From: Rhodospirillales bacterium
GTDB lineage: Bacteria > Pseudomonadota > Alphaproteobacteria > Rhodospirillales > Thalassospiraceae
Assembly (NCBI GenBank): GCA_019634165.1
Contig: JAHQVT010000006.1
Coordinates: 832,563-896,562 of the forward strand
Direction: 5' to 3'
Length of the DNA stretch: 64,000 nt
This document shows, in pieces, positions 8,601 to 16,448 of the stretch. The first letter of the stretch is position 1. Every line of letters begins with the position of its first letter. Below the pieces are notes generated by a model. It did no database searches and had not been told where the DNA came from. It was given only the letters and a program-made list of their open reading frames with translations. A program made the translations under genes and the position numbers.

Positions 8601-8640
8601 TGGTTATGGATATGTGCTTACATATCATTATACATAACCA
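8601..8640. promoter_or_regulatory. Candidate PcaQ operator upstream of TRAP operon
   Basis: TGGTTATG (8601-8608), 24 bases, CATAACCA (8633-8640): perfect 8-bp arms at the same spacing as the site in the pcaD-pcaQ gap. Nested inside is a second perfect inverted repeat GATATG-tgctta-CATATC (8609-8626). It starts five bases after the pcaQ stop codon and about 195 bases before dctP. Confidence 0.6.
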
Positions 8641-8714
8641 TCACGTGCCTATTAAGTTGGTTGCAATTGGGTATGGCAGAATTGCGTTTAACGCAGGCCA
8701 AACCAAAAATAAGA

Positions 8715-8738
8715 ATAAAAACAATAATAAAAACAATA
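8715..8738 (+). repeat. A-rich tandem repeat in the dctP leader
   Basis: The 12-mer ATAAAAACAATA occurs twice in tandem inside an A-rich, nearly unstructured stretch (about 8700-8745) between the operator and the dctP start. It may be an unpaired leader that favours RNA-binding proteins such as Hfq. No function is shown by the sequence alone. Confidence 0.5.
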
Positions 8739-8835
8739 ACCAAGAATACTGGAAAACTTCGTACGCTAGATGCGCATCGTGGCTGAAACGTTATGTCGGC
8801 GTCATGAACACGACAAGACGTTCAAAGGAGGAAGA

Positions 8836-9867
8836 ATGAAACACATCACCAAATTGCTTGCAGGTGCTGCCGTTGCGACCATGGTGTCGTTCGGGGCACA
8901 CGCACAGGAAGTCACCCTGACCGTTCACCATTTCCTGGGTCCGAAAGCACCGGCTCAGTCGAAAATGATCGAACCGTGGGCAAAGAAAATCGAAGAAGAA
9001 TCAAACGGCCGTATCAAGTTTGAAATCTTCCCGTCCATGTCCCTTGGTGGTAACCCGCCGGAACTGTATCGTCAGGTTCGCGATGGCGTTGCTGACATCG
9101 TCTGGACCCTTCCGGGTTATACCCCGGGTGTATTCCCACGCATCGAAGTCTTCGAACTTCCGGGCATTCACCTTGGTGATGCACGCGCAACCAACCTTGC
9201 GATCTGGGATATGAAGGACGAGTTCGCCGAAGACCTTAAAGACATCCACCCGCTTGCGGTTCATGTCCATGCGGGTCAAGCAATCCATCTGACGAAAAAA
9301 GAAGTCCGCACCGTTGCTGACGTTAAAGGTCTGAAACTGCGTACGCCGACCCGTACCGGTGCCTGGGTTATTGAATCCTGGGGTGCAGAACCTGTTGGTA
9401 TGCCGGTTCCGGCTTTGCCCCAGGCAATGTCGCTTGGCGTTGTAGATGGTGGTCTGGTTCCGTTTGAAGTGGTTCCGCCGCTTAAACTGGCTGAATTGAT
9501 TGCTTATTCTGTTGAAGGCGAAGGCGTTAATTCACGCTTTGGTACCTCGACCTTCCTGTTCGCGATGAACAAGGATCGTTACGAAAGCCTTCCAGATGAC
9601 CTTAAAGAAATCATCGACCGTAACTCCGGTCAGGATTTCGCGGCTGAAATTGGCGATATCTTCAACAGCGTTGAAGAAGTCGGCAAACGCATGGTCAACG
9701 AAGGCAAAGGCCAGGTTGTCGAGCTGACGGCTGCTGAAAAAGCAACCTTTGATGATGCAGCAGCACCTGTTGTTGACCGCTGGATCGAAGAATCCAAATC
9801 AAGCGGCATCGACGGCGCAAAATTGGTTGAAGACGCCAAAGCTGCTGTTCAGGCTCATACCAAGTAA
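8836..9867 (+). CDS. dctP: TRAP transporter substrate-binding protein DctP
   Basis: Periplasmic solute receptor of a tripartite ATP-independent transporter, 343 residues. The signal peptide is residues 1-23 (MKHITKLLAGAAVATMVSFG, cleavage after AHA). The core has the family features: VRDGVADIVWTLPGYTPG, LKLRTPTRTGAWVIESWGAEPVGMPVPALPQAM with the arginine that salt-bridges carboxylates, and FGTSTFLFAMNKDRYESLP. An excellent Shine-Dalgarno AAAGGAGGAAGA precedes the ATG at 8836. A frame extending upstream lacks one and would bury the signal peptide. The ligand is unknown. Position beside pca and the shared operator suggest an aromatic acid such as protocatechuate or 4-hydroxybenzoate. Confidence 0.88.
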   Translation: MKHITKLLAGAAVATMVSFGAHAQEVTLTVHHFLGPKAPAQSKMIEPWAKKIEEESNGRIKFEIFPSMSLGGNPPELYRQVRDGVADIVWTLPGYTPGVFPRIEVFELPGIHLGDARATNLAIWDMKDEFAEDLKDIHPLAVHVHAGQAIHLTKKEVRTVADVKGLKLRTPTRTGAWVIESWGAEPVGMPVPALPQAMSLGVVDGGLVPFEVVPPLKLAELIAYSVEGEGVNSRFGTSTFLFAMNKDRYESLPDDLKEIIDRNSGQDFAAEIGDIFNSVEEVGKRMVNEGKGQVVELTAAEKATFDDAAAPVVDRWIEESKSSGIDGAKLVEDAKAAVQAHTK

Positions 9868-9874
9868 CTTTCGC

Positions 9875-10143
9875 TAGAGCGTGTTGCCCTTCATCAACAC
9901 CATTTTGTTTGTTTTTGGCGTGCCGTTTGGCAAGGCACAGCGTGCGGAGCGATGCGGCGCATCGGTCAAACGGTGTAACGCCGCGAAACGTCGCCAAAAT
10001 CAAACCCAACGGGCCGGGACATCCTTCCGCCCCGCAGCGTCAAGCCCCTGGAACGTAGCGCTGCTACGTTCTGCGGACCTTATCCTTGCCGGACAAAAGG
10101 ATGTCTCCGGCAAAATGGTGCTGATGAAGGGCAATACGCTCTA
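9875..10143. mobile_element. MITE-like element with 33-bp terminal inverted repeats
   Basis: The arms at 9875-9907 and 10111-10143 are inverted copies matching at 31 of 33 positions, starting TAGAGCG and ending CGCTCTA, so the element has TA at both ends. Inside are further inverted repeats: TTTTGGCG/CGCCAAAA, GTGCC/GGCAC, GATGC-ggc-GCATC, GACATCCTT/AAGGATGTC and a perfect hairpin GAACGTAGC-gct-GCTACGTTC (10051-10071). No reading frame of note. This is the build of a non-autonomous element mobilised by a TA-targeting transposase (IS630-like is one option), or of a structured RNA. It separates dctP from dctQ. Confidence 0.7.
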
Positions 10144-10218
10144 ATTACTGGAAAATCTTGTGGGGTCACGTATCATACTGGTGCGTGACCCTGTTTTTCC
10201 CGATAGACTGTTAGACAT

Positions 10219-10716
10219 ATGAAAAACGTGCTCAATAAGGCCGCATCCTGGTTTGCCGTTGCCGGTGGCCTGCTTGCGCTGATGATCGCCGTTATCACGA
10301 TCATCAACGTTACCGCCTTTGGTCTCGATAAAGTGGCCCGACTGTTTGACGCGAACGTTCCTGCCATTATTGGCTATGAAGACTTCGTCAGCATGATCAT
10401 CAGTTCGGCCGCTCTGATGTTCTTCCCCTACTGCCAAGCACAACACGGCCATGTTGCCGTTGACGTGTTTATTAAAATGTTTCCCGACTGGTTTGCCCGA
10501 TCAATTGACGTGATCTCGGGCATCCTGATGACGGCTTTGGCGCTATTCCTTGGTTACATGATGGTTCATGGCATGATCGAGGTCCGCAGCGACAACACCC
10601 TTTCTGCAATTTTGGGCTGGCAAATCTGGCCCTTCTATATCCCGGGGATCGCCGCAATGTTCCTTTGGGCAATGATTGCCGGAACTCAGATTTTCGAAAG
10701 AGAGGCAAATGTCTGA
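10219..10716 (+). CDS. dctQ: TRAP transporter small permease DctQ
   Basis: Small membrane subunit of the TRAP transporter, 165 residues with four predicted membrane helices (AASWFAVAGGLLALMIAVITIINV, the YEDFVSMIISSAALMFFPYCQ segment, VISGILMTALALFLGYMMV and IWPFYIPGIAAMFLWAMIAGTQ). The histidine-containing loop QAQHGHVAVDVFIK is usual in this family. Only eight bases overlap with dctM, whereas dctP is 351 bp upstream because of the inserted MITE-like element, so expression of dctQM may depend on read-through or on a promoter within that element. Confidence 0.88.
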   Translation: MKNVLNKAASWFAVAGGLLALMIAVITIINVTAFGLDKVARLFDANVPAIIGYEDFVSMIISSAALMFFPYCQAQHGHVAVDVFIKMFPDWFARSIDVISGILMTALALFLGYMMVHGMIEVRSDNTLSAILGWQIWPFYIPGIAAMFLWAMIAGTQIFEREANV

Positions 10717-12100
10717 ACGCGAACTTATTGGCCTTGGTGGCCTTGCCCTTCTTTTCGTCATTCTCGCACTGCGCGTTCCGGTTGGTCTTGCCATGGTTGG
10801 TGTCGGTATCGGCGGCAACTATGTCCTAAGCCTGTTTTTCCCGTTCCTGCGCTTTGACCCTTATCTTCAGCAGTTCAAATCGCTGTTTTACGGGATTGTC
10901 TCGAACTACGAACTCTCGGTTGTCCCGCTTTTCGTGCTTATGGGATATCTCGCCAGTCAGGCCAATCTATCGCGCGATCTGTTTCAGGGTGTTAATGCCA
11001 TTCTCGGCCGGTTCCGGGGTGGCGTTGCCATGGCAGCCATTGGCGCATGTGCCGGTTTTGGCGCGGTTTGCGGGTCATCGCTTGCGACCGCATCGACCAT
11101 GGGTAAAGTTGCCCTGCCAGAACTTGACCGCCTTAAATACTCGCCGCGCCTTGCCACCGGCACCCTTGCTGCGGGCGGCACCCTTGGCATTCTGATCCCG
11201 CCATCCGTCGCCTTGGTGATTTATGCCGTGACGGTCGAAGCATCGATCATTCAGATGTTTCAGGCCGCGATCATTCCGGGCATCATTGCGGTTGTCTTCT
11301 TTATGGGCGTGATCGCCATTCAGGTACGGATTAACCCGTCCTTGGCACCGATCCCCGAACCAATGCCCGCCGCAGAACGCAAAGAAGCCCTGCTGCGCCT
11401 GATCCCGGTCATGGTGATCTTTGGCTCGATCATTCTTGGTCTAGGTGCTGGTCTGTTTACCCCGACCCCGGCGGCCGGCGTTGGTGTGTTCGCCATTCTG
11501 GTCTACGGCGCCTATATGCGCTGGAAAGGCAAAGGCGGCCTTTCATGGGCAGGTTTGCGCCAATCGCTTAAGGACACGGCGGTTACGTCTTCGATGATTT
11601 TCTTCATCCTTTTGGGTGCAGAAATCCTCAAAGGGTTCTTTAGCCGTGCGAACCTTCCGGCCTATATGGCAGAAGCCGCCGCAACCAGCGGGCTTGATCC
11701 GTGGTTGATCATGGTTCTGATGCTGCTTGCCCTGATCTTGCTGGGCTGTTTCATGGAAAGCCTTTCCATGATTGTGGTGGTTATTCCGTTCTTCTGGCCT
11801 GCCTTGGTCGACATCAATGGTGGTGACTGGGCAACGGCGGCGACTGCGGCCTATGGCATGGGGGCGGAAGACCTTAAAATCTGGTTTGGTATCCTCGCCT
11901 TGGTTGTCGTGGAACTGGGGCTTATAACCCCGCCGGTGGGTCTGAATGTCTTCATCATTAATGCACTCGCCAAGGGTGTCCCGATGAGCCAGACCTTCCG
12001 GGGTGTCATGCCGTTCTTTGGGGCTGAGATCGTCCGCATTCTGATCTTGATCTTTGTACCGATGCTCACATTGTTTGTGCCATCGATACTCGGCGGATAG
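10709..12100 (+). CDS. dctM: TRAP transporter large permease DctM
   Basis: Transport subunit, 463 residues, about a dozen membrane segments. Family landmarks include VGLAMVGVGIGGNYVL, the FVLMGYLASQANLSRDLFQGVNAILGRFRGGVAMAAIGACAGFGAVCGSS region, and GTLGILIPPSVALVIYA; the end is TPPVGLNVFIINALAKGVP. The ATG at 10709 (MSERELIGLGG) overlaps the dctQ stop by eight bases and is preceded by AAAGAGAG. A strong terminator follows. Confidence 0.92.
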   Translation: MSERELIGLGGLALLFVILALRVPVGLAMVGVGIGGNYVLSLFFPFLRFDPYLQQFKSLFYGIVSNYELSVVPLFVLMGYLASQANLSRDLFQGVNAILGRFRGGVAMAAIGACAGFGAVCGSSLATASTMGKVALPELDRLKYSPRLATGTLAAGGTLGILIPPSVALVIYAVTVEASIIQMFQAAIIPGIIAVVFFMGVIAIQVRINPSLAPIPEPMPAAERKEALLRLIPVMVIFGSIILGLGAGLFTPTPAAGVGVFAILVYGAYMRWKGKGGLSWAGLRQSLKDTAVTSSMIFFILLGAEILKGFFSRANLPAYMAEAAATSGLDPWLIMVLMLLALILLGCFMESLSMIVVVIPFFWPALVDINGGDWATAATAAYGMGAEDLKIWFGILALVVVELGLITPPVGLNVFIINALAKGVPMSQTFRGVMPFFGAEIVRILILIFVPMLTLFVPSILGG

Positions 12101-12121
12101 CCGCAACCCAACCCAATTGAT

Positions 12122-12154
12122 AAAGCCCGCCATTTCCGATGGCGGGCTTTTCTT
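12122..12154 (+). terminator. Rho-independent terminator of dctPQM
   Basis: AAAGCCCGCCAT and ATGGCGGGCTTT form a perfect 12-bp stem with a five-base loop, followed by TCTTTT, 21 bases after the dctM stop. Confidence 0.9.
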
Positions 12155-12233
12155 TTGGTCCGTTGCAAAACAGGGTAAACTGCGCACCATTCATTCGATT
12201 TCCCAACTTCGGAAAGCCTTCTATCAGGACGCC

Positions 12234-13211
12234 ATGCGCAACAGCATTCCGATCTATAAGCTTTACGGCGAACGTGACGCCACCCGGCCAAAAACCGCCA
12301 CAGATGAATTTGATCTGCCGTCGGTGGATGATGCGGGCGCAAGCGCCCCGCAACCGATCACGGAACCGGAATTCTTTCATCTTGAAAGCATCCCCGAACG
12401 ATCGCGCCTGCATGATCTGCATATCAAACCGCACCGCCATACCAACCTGTTTCAACTGCTCTATATCACCCACGGTCAGGCCGAAATCAGCTTTGATGAT
12501 CAAAACCTGACCATGCATGAAGGGCAATTGATCACGGTCCCGCCGGGCACCGTGCATGGGTTTAAATTCAGCAATGATATTGACGGCTGGGTGATTTCGC
12601 TGACCGATTATCATCTTGGCGAAATTCTGGCCCCTGCCCCAAAACTGTTGGCCCATCTTGATCAGGCGATTTGTGTCGATACCAATATCAGCACCGACCA
12701 AACCAACGACGCCACCCCAAATGGATCAACCAACCCGGTCGATTTTCTGATTTCGCAACTCGCCCGCGAATATTACAGCCACAATACCGGGCGGCTCTTT
12801 GCGCTGCGCCATATTCTTGGCCTGCTGCTGCTTGATATCGGGCGCACAGCCCCACAAGGCGACCCGGCCCGTCTGTCACGACAAGAACAAAAAACCGAAA
12901 AATTCCGCAAATTTCAGATGCTGGTCGAGACATTTTACAAACAGCATAAGTCGCTTGAATTCTATGCCCGCGAAATCGGCATCACCACGACCCAGCTTAA
13001 CCGCATCGCCAAAGACATTTACGGCATGACCGCAAGCGAAGTCGTGCAAAACCGCCTGATGTTAGAAGCCAAGCGCACCCTGATCTATACCGACATCGCC
13101 GTGCAACAAATCGCGGGTGAACTTGGTTTTCGCGATGCCGGATATTTTTCACGGTTCTTCGCCAAAAAGACCGGCATCCCCCCGGCCCAATTCCGCTCTG
13201 ACCATCGCTAG
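12234..13211 (+). CDS. pobR: AraC-family regulator, PobR/PobC-like
   Basis: Transcriptional regulator of 325 residues. The N-terminal IPIYKLYGER motif is characteristic of AraC-type regulators of p-hydroxybenzoate and hydroxyphenylacetate genes (PobC/PobR, HpaA). A cupin sensor domain follows (HRHTNLFQLLYITHGQAEISF, then MHEGQLITVPPGTVHGFKF) and a C-terminal double helix-turn-helix (LEFYAREIGITTTQLNRIAKDIYG, then IAVQQIAGELGFRDAGYFSRFFAKKTG). I use the ATG at 12234, preceded by AGGA; a longer frame would run through the dctM terminator. A pobA gene is 14 kb away in this window and is the natural candidate target. The symbol is an inference from that motif and context. Confidence 0.75.
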   Translation: MRNSIPIYKLYGERDATRPKTATDEFDLPSVDDAGASAPQPITEPEFFHLESIPERSRLHDLHIKPHRHTNLFQLLYITHGQAEISFDDQNLTMHEGQLITVPPGTVHGFKFSNDIDGWVISLTDYHLGEILAPAPKLLAHLDQAICVDTNISTDQTNDATPNGSTNPVDFLISQLAREYYSHNTGRLFALRHILGLLLLDIGRTAPQGDPARLSRQEQKTEKFRKFQMLVETFYKQHKSLEFYAREIGITTTQLNRIAKDIYGMTASEVVQNRLMLEAKRTLIYTDIAVQQIAGELGFRDAGYFSRFFAKKTGIPPAQFRSDHR

Positions 13212-13702
13212 GCGGTTTTTGCCCGCAGTGGTTCAAGGGGCAACCACATGCGATAGACATCAACCGTGTCCCCCGCACGCGTCAGCCAGCTTTGCGGCAA
13301 AAATTCTTCTTCCCCGAAACCGATGCTGCGATACAGCTCCATCGCCACATCATTGCCATCGACAACCTTAAGCCAAAGCTTCTCAAACGTCTGCGTTTCC
13401 GCGCATTTTTCGGCCAATGCCGCAAGGGCTGCCCTGCCATAGCCACGGCCACGCTCAAACACACCAAATTCGTCCAGTTTGGGCAAAACAGTCGCCATTT
13501 CTGTCAGATAGGCATAGGCCACTGCCCGCCCGTCAACGCGAAACACCCAAAGCGCATTATCGGGCGATCCATCAAGCGCCGCGCGAAGGTTTTCATCCGG
13601 GACGCGTGAAATGCGATCCTGAAAGGTCAGGTCTTCCATCATCGCAACAATGCGGGTCAGGTCGTCTTCGGTCGGTTTCTGCCAAAGTCCAGAGATCATC
13701 AT
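13208..13702 (-). CDS. GNAT family N-acetyltransferase
   Basis: Acetyltransferase of 164 residues. The acetyl-CoA binding loop is readable as VFERGRGYGRAALAALAEKC, preceded by the strand DNALWVFRVDGRAVAYAYLTEM and followed by LWLKVVDGNDVAMELYRSIGFGEE, the usual GNAT ending. Its stop overlaps the stop of the AraC gene by four bases, convergently. The start may be either of two adjacent ATG codons (13702 or 13699). The substrate is not predictable. Confidence 0.85.
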   Translation of the reverse strand: MMISGLWQKPTEDDLTRIVAMMEDLTFQDRISRVPDENLRAALDGSPDNALWVFRVDGRAVAYAYLTEMATVLPKLDEFGVFERGRGYGRAALAALAEKCAETQTFEKLWLKVVDGNDVAMELYRSIGFGEEEFLPQSWLTRAGDTVDVYRMWLPLEPLRAKTA

Positions 13703-13873
13703 TCAATTCCGTATGCTTTCGTGGGGTGGGAAAAGAACCTAGGAGGCAACGCAGCAAAACTCAAGAAAATGCGACTCACGTTAAATATCCGTAAGATCAG
13801 CACACAAATTGCCATCGCCGCCCAAAGCCGCTAAAACCACCAATCACTTGTCCCCTGCGTCACAAGGTCCGAA

Positions 13874-15088
13874 ATGCCACACACCACTGACCGCATCGCA
13901 CCAACGCCCAACGGCAAAACCGCCATGATCATTGGCGCGGGCCCGGCAGGGCTCATGGCGGCCGAACGGCTGGCCGGAGATGGCTTTGCTGTGACGATCT
14001 ATGAAGGCATGCCAAGTGCCGGGCGCAAATTCCTCATGGCCGGGAAATCGGGCCTTAACATCACCCATAGCGAGGATTTGGAAACCTTCCTCTCACGCTA
14101 TGGCACATCGCGCGCGCGCCTTGAACCACATTTGCGCAAATTCGGCCCAGATCAAATCCGCGAATGGTGTTCTGGGCTTGGCATTGAAACCTTTGTCGGC
14201 TCATCTGGCCGGGTCTTCCCCACCGCGATGAAGGCAAGCCCGCTTTTGCGTGCGTGGTTACATCGCCTTGATGACCTTGGCTGCACCATCCATTATCGCC
14301 ATTACTGGACCGGCTGGGATGAAAACGATAACGCCGTTTTCAAAACACCAAACGGCGACATCACCGCAAAATCCGACATCACCGTTCTGGCCTTGGGGGG
14401 TGGTAGCTGGAAACGTTTGGGATCAGATGGCAAATGGATGGAAATCCTGCAAAATGCCGGGATCACATGCAATCCGTTCAAACCAGCCAATTGCGGCTTT
14501 GACGTCAAATGGACCGATCATTTGATTGATAAATGCGCTGGATCCCCGGTCAAACCCGTGACGCTGACCTGTGGCAACCAGTCTGTGCGCGGCGAGTTCG
14601 TGATTTCCAAAAACGGGATCGAAGGCAGTGCGGTTTATGCCATCTCGGCAACACTGCGCGATCAATGGCTTGAAACCGGGGATGCGACCGTCATGCTTGA
14701 CCTGACCCCGGACCGCGACTTAACCGATGTCACCACCCGCCTGTCCAAACCGCGCGGTAAAAACTCGCTTGGCAACCATCTGCGCAAAACGCTTGGCCTT
14801 GATGCCACCAAAACCGCCCTCGTTTTCGAAGTCACCCCGCGCGACATCCTGAACGACCCGGCCAAACTCGCCATGGCGATCAAAGACCTCCCCCTCAAAA
14901 TCACCAAACCCCGCCCGCTGGACGAAGCGATTAGCACCGCAGGCGGTGTGGCATGGGAAGAACTCGACGACACCTTCCAACTCAAAAAACGACCGGGCAC
15001 TTACTGCTTGGGCGAAATGGTCGATTGGGAAGCGCCGACGGGGGGGTATTTGTTGACGGGGTGCCTAGCGCAACGCGCTATATTATAG
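13874..15088 (+). CDS. HI0933-type NAD(P)/FAD flavoprotein, C-terminus replaced
   Basis: Flavoprotein of the HI0933/TIGR03862 family, 404 residues. The N-terminal dinucleotide-binding motif is IIGAGPAGLMAAERLAGDGFAV. The family box AGRKFLMAGKSGLNITHSE and the late motif STAGGVAWEELDD with GGYLLTG are present. The biochemical role of the family is not established. At the end the family normally continues for some 15-25 residues past GGYLLT with a glycine/alanine-rich helix (ACFATGRAAG-like) that closes the FAD site. Here it reads TGCLAQRAIL and stops one base short of an AT-rich FRG gene. This looks like a junction truncation. The protein may still fold but could be impaired. Confidence 0.8.
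   Translation: MPHTTDRIAPTPNGKTAMIIGAGPAGLMAAERLAGDGFAVTIYEGMPSAGRKFLMAGKSGLNITHSEDLETFLSRYGTSRARLEPHLRKFGPDQIREWCSGLGIETFVGSSGRVFPTAMKASPLLRAWLHRLDDLGCTIHYRHYWTGWDENDNAVFKTPNGDITAKSDITVLALGGGSWKRLGSDGKWMEILQNAGITCNPFKPANCGFDVKWTDHLIDKCAGSPVKPVTLTCGNQSVRGEFVISKNGIEGSAVYAISATLRDQWLETGDATVMLDLTPDRDLTDVTTRLSKPRGKNSLGNHLRKTLGLDATKTALVFEVTPRDILNDPAKLAMAIKDLPLKITKPRPLDEAISTAGGVAWEELDDTFQLKKRPGTYCLGEMVDWEAPTGGYLLTGCLAQRAIL
15066..15080. other. Hairpin at the flavoprotein/FRG junction
   Basis: TAGCGC-aac-GCGCTA, a perfect 6-bp stem with a three-base loop, lies exactly where the flavoprotein loses similarity to its family and where base composition changes to AT-rich. It might be the left border of the inserted segment. 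Confidence 0.4.
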
Positions 15089-15089
15089 A

Positions 15090-15971
15090 TTAGCGGCCTC
15101 GCTGATAACGCCTGGCAACAGCGCGAGACAACGTTTCAATTTCTGGAAACAACAATTCTTCAGAAACACCAATTGTCTCAAGGTCTCGACGTAGTTCCAC
15201 TTTCTTTATTTTTGGTATCGTAAAGTAAGATAAACGAAATTCATCCAGCTCTTCCTCTCCGTACTGCGCACCCAAGCCACAGATAATAAATGCTCCTGAC
15301 TGGGAGATAATTCGTCGATTATTTTTTTTTGGCAAAACCAAATAGGATGACATCAAATCGTCGTGCTTAATTCTATCTTTAAAGTAGGGTTTTTCTTGTC
15401 TCACGAATTGGGCTAACTGGTCATAGTCCACTGAAATTTCTTTTCCTTCCGTCGACAGTACCGTTTGCGATGGGGAACGCTTCAGAGCTATCCTAGCCTT
15501 TCTCAATGCAGTCAAATTGGCGAGGTTTGCTACAACGCTTACTGTATCACTATCATAATACTTCTGCCTCGCTATCGGACCCTTAATATAGAAAACAGCG
15601 CCGTCTCCCTCAGACTTTCCATCTTCTGAATCTTTACACGCAAAGAATAACGCAACTAGAAAATTGTGGGTAACATCAAGCAATCTAGTTGGAAGACCGT
15701 AGTGCTGAAGCCTAACAAGTTGATCAAGCATTGACCGATCATCTTTAAATTCTTGTGGATGAGCTGAGATTACATCTCTAATCATCCTATGCTCGTTTCG
15801 AGACCAAAGCGCCCTGCGAAACAGACTTGGCTCTAATTTCCAATCAACATTTGCTTGCCCGCGAAACACGCCGAAACCTTTGCTATCAGCGCCCAATTTA
15901 GAGGCGCACTCGATAGCATGAGACAAAGAATCAATTCGGTTCAACTCAACTTCTAAGCCCATGAAGGCCAA
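15090..15971 (-). CDS. FRG-domain protein (putative defence gene)
   Basis: Protein of 293 residues with the FRG domain named after its N-terminal F-R-G: GFGVFRGQANVDWKLEPSLFRRAL (about residues 31-55). Later conserved pieces are LQHYGLPTRLLDVTHNFLVALFFAC, with the HxGLPTRLLDWT-like core, and DGAVFYIKG. FRG-domain genes are widespread in accessory regions and have been linked to anti-phage loci, but the activity of this group is uncertain. Composition is distinctly AT-richer than the neighbours, the gene lies against a truncated flavoprotein gene, and a GGGGACA-type repeat lies 70 bases upstream. All this suggests acquisition by transfer. No partner gene is adjacent. Confidence 0.8.
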   Translation of the reverse strand: MAFMGLEVELNRIDSLSHAIECASKLGADSKGFGVFRGQANVDWKLEPSLFRRALWSRNEHRMIRDVISAHPQEFKDDRSMLDQLVRLQHYGLPTRLLDVTHNFLVALFFACKDSEDGKSEGDGAVFYIKGPIARQKYYDSDTVSVVANLANLTALRKARIALKRSPSQTVLSTEGKEISVDYDQLAQFVRQEKPYFKDRIKHDDLMSSYLVLPKKNNRRIISQSGAFIICGLGAQYGEEELDEFRLSYFTIPKIKKVELRRDLETIGVSEELLFPEIETLSRAVARRYQRGR

Positions 15972-16040
15972 CTCCCGACACTTCGTCTTCGCAAACCCGC
16001 GGTCTCAGGAATTCGAAGCCGTGATACTAAAACCTCACCA

Positions 16041-16080
16041 AAAAAGGGGACAGGGACAAAAGGGGACAGATTTATTTTTT
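16041..16080 (+). repeat. GGGGACA-type repeat beside the FRG gene
   Basis: AAAAAGGGGACA-N5-AAAAGGGGACAGA followed by an AT-run. The same pattern with the same N5 spacing occurs, inverted, at 40163-40197 beside the Gabija-like pair. Sequences of this kind are commonly seen next to REP-associated transposase genes and in accessory DNA (general knowledge). Confidence 0.65.
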
Positions 16081-16100
16081 CCCTCAAGACAACGCCCCCC

Positions 16101-16292
16101 TCAATGGCAATGCACCGACCCCGCCTTGGTATCCATATGGCAACACTGACCGGGCGGGGAGCTTTTGCGACACCCGCCGCCATGTTCAATCATCTGGTCA
16201 GATACGATCACGCCACCCGCTGCACGAACAGGCGTAACTTCTGCGCCAAGTGCAAACAGGGCAACGATCCCCAGAACCATCATTATTTTCAT
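16101..16292 (-). CDS. Small exported Cys/His-rich protein
   Basis: A short protein of 63 residues, unknown function. It has a clear signal peptide (MKIMMVLGIVALFALGAEVTPVRA) and a mature part of about 40 residues ending GGGCRKSSPPGQCCHMDTKAGSVHCH. The end resembles the CHxxxKTGxxHCH motif seen at the tail of several secreted nucleases and YHYH-type proteins, and could bind a metal. The ATG at 16292 has GGAGG six bases upstream. The longer alternatives start on or before that site. It stands alone between the FRG gene and a methyltransferase. Confidence 0.6.
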   Translation of the reverse strand: MKIMMVLGIVALFALGAEVTPVRAAGGVIVSDQMIEHGGGCRKSSPPGQCCHMDTKAGSVHCH

Positions 16293-16448
16293 TATCATCC
16301 TCCCGATGCGTTCTTTGATGATACGCATCTAATACGCGGTCGGATACTACTCACAAGGTCAGGCGCAATTTGCATTCATGCGTCGCCTGTGCCTTAATAT
16401 CCCCCTCCTGAACACAACAATCCAAAAACAAAAACAGTGAGGTAAGCC

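Noticed and set aside
10141..10452. Frame on the minus strand over dctQ
   Set aside because: Shadow of the real dctQ gene, low-complexity basic translation.
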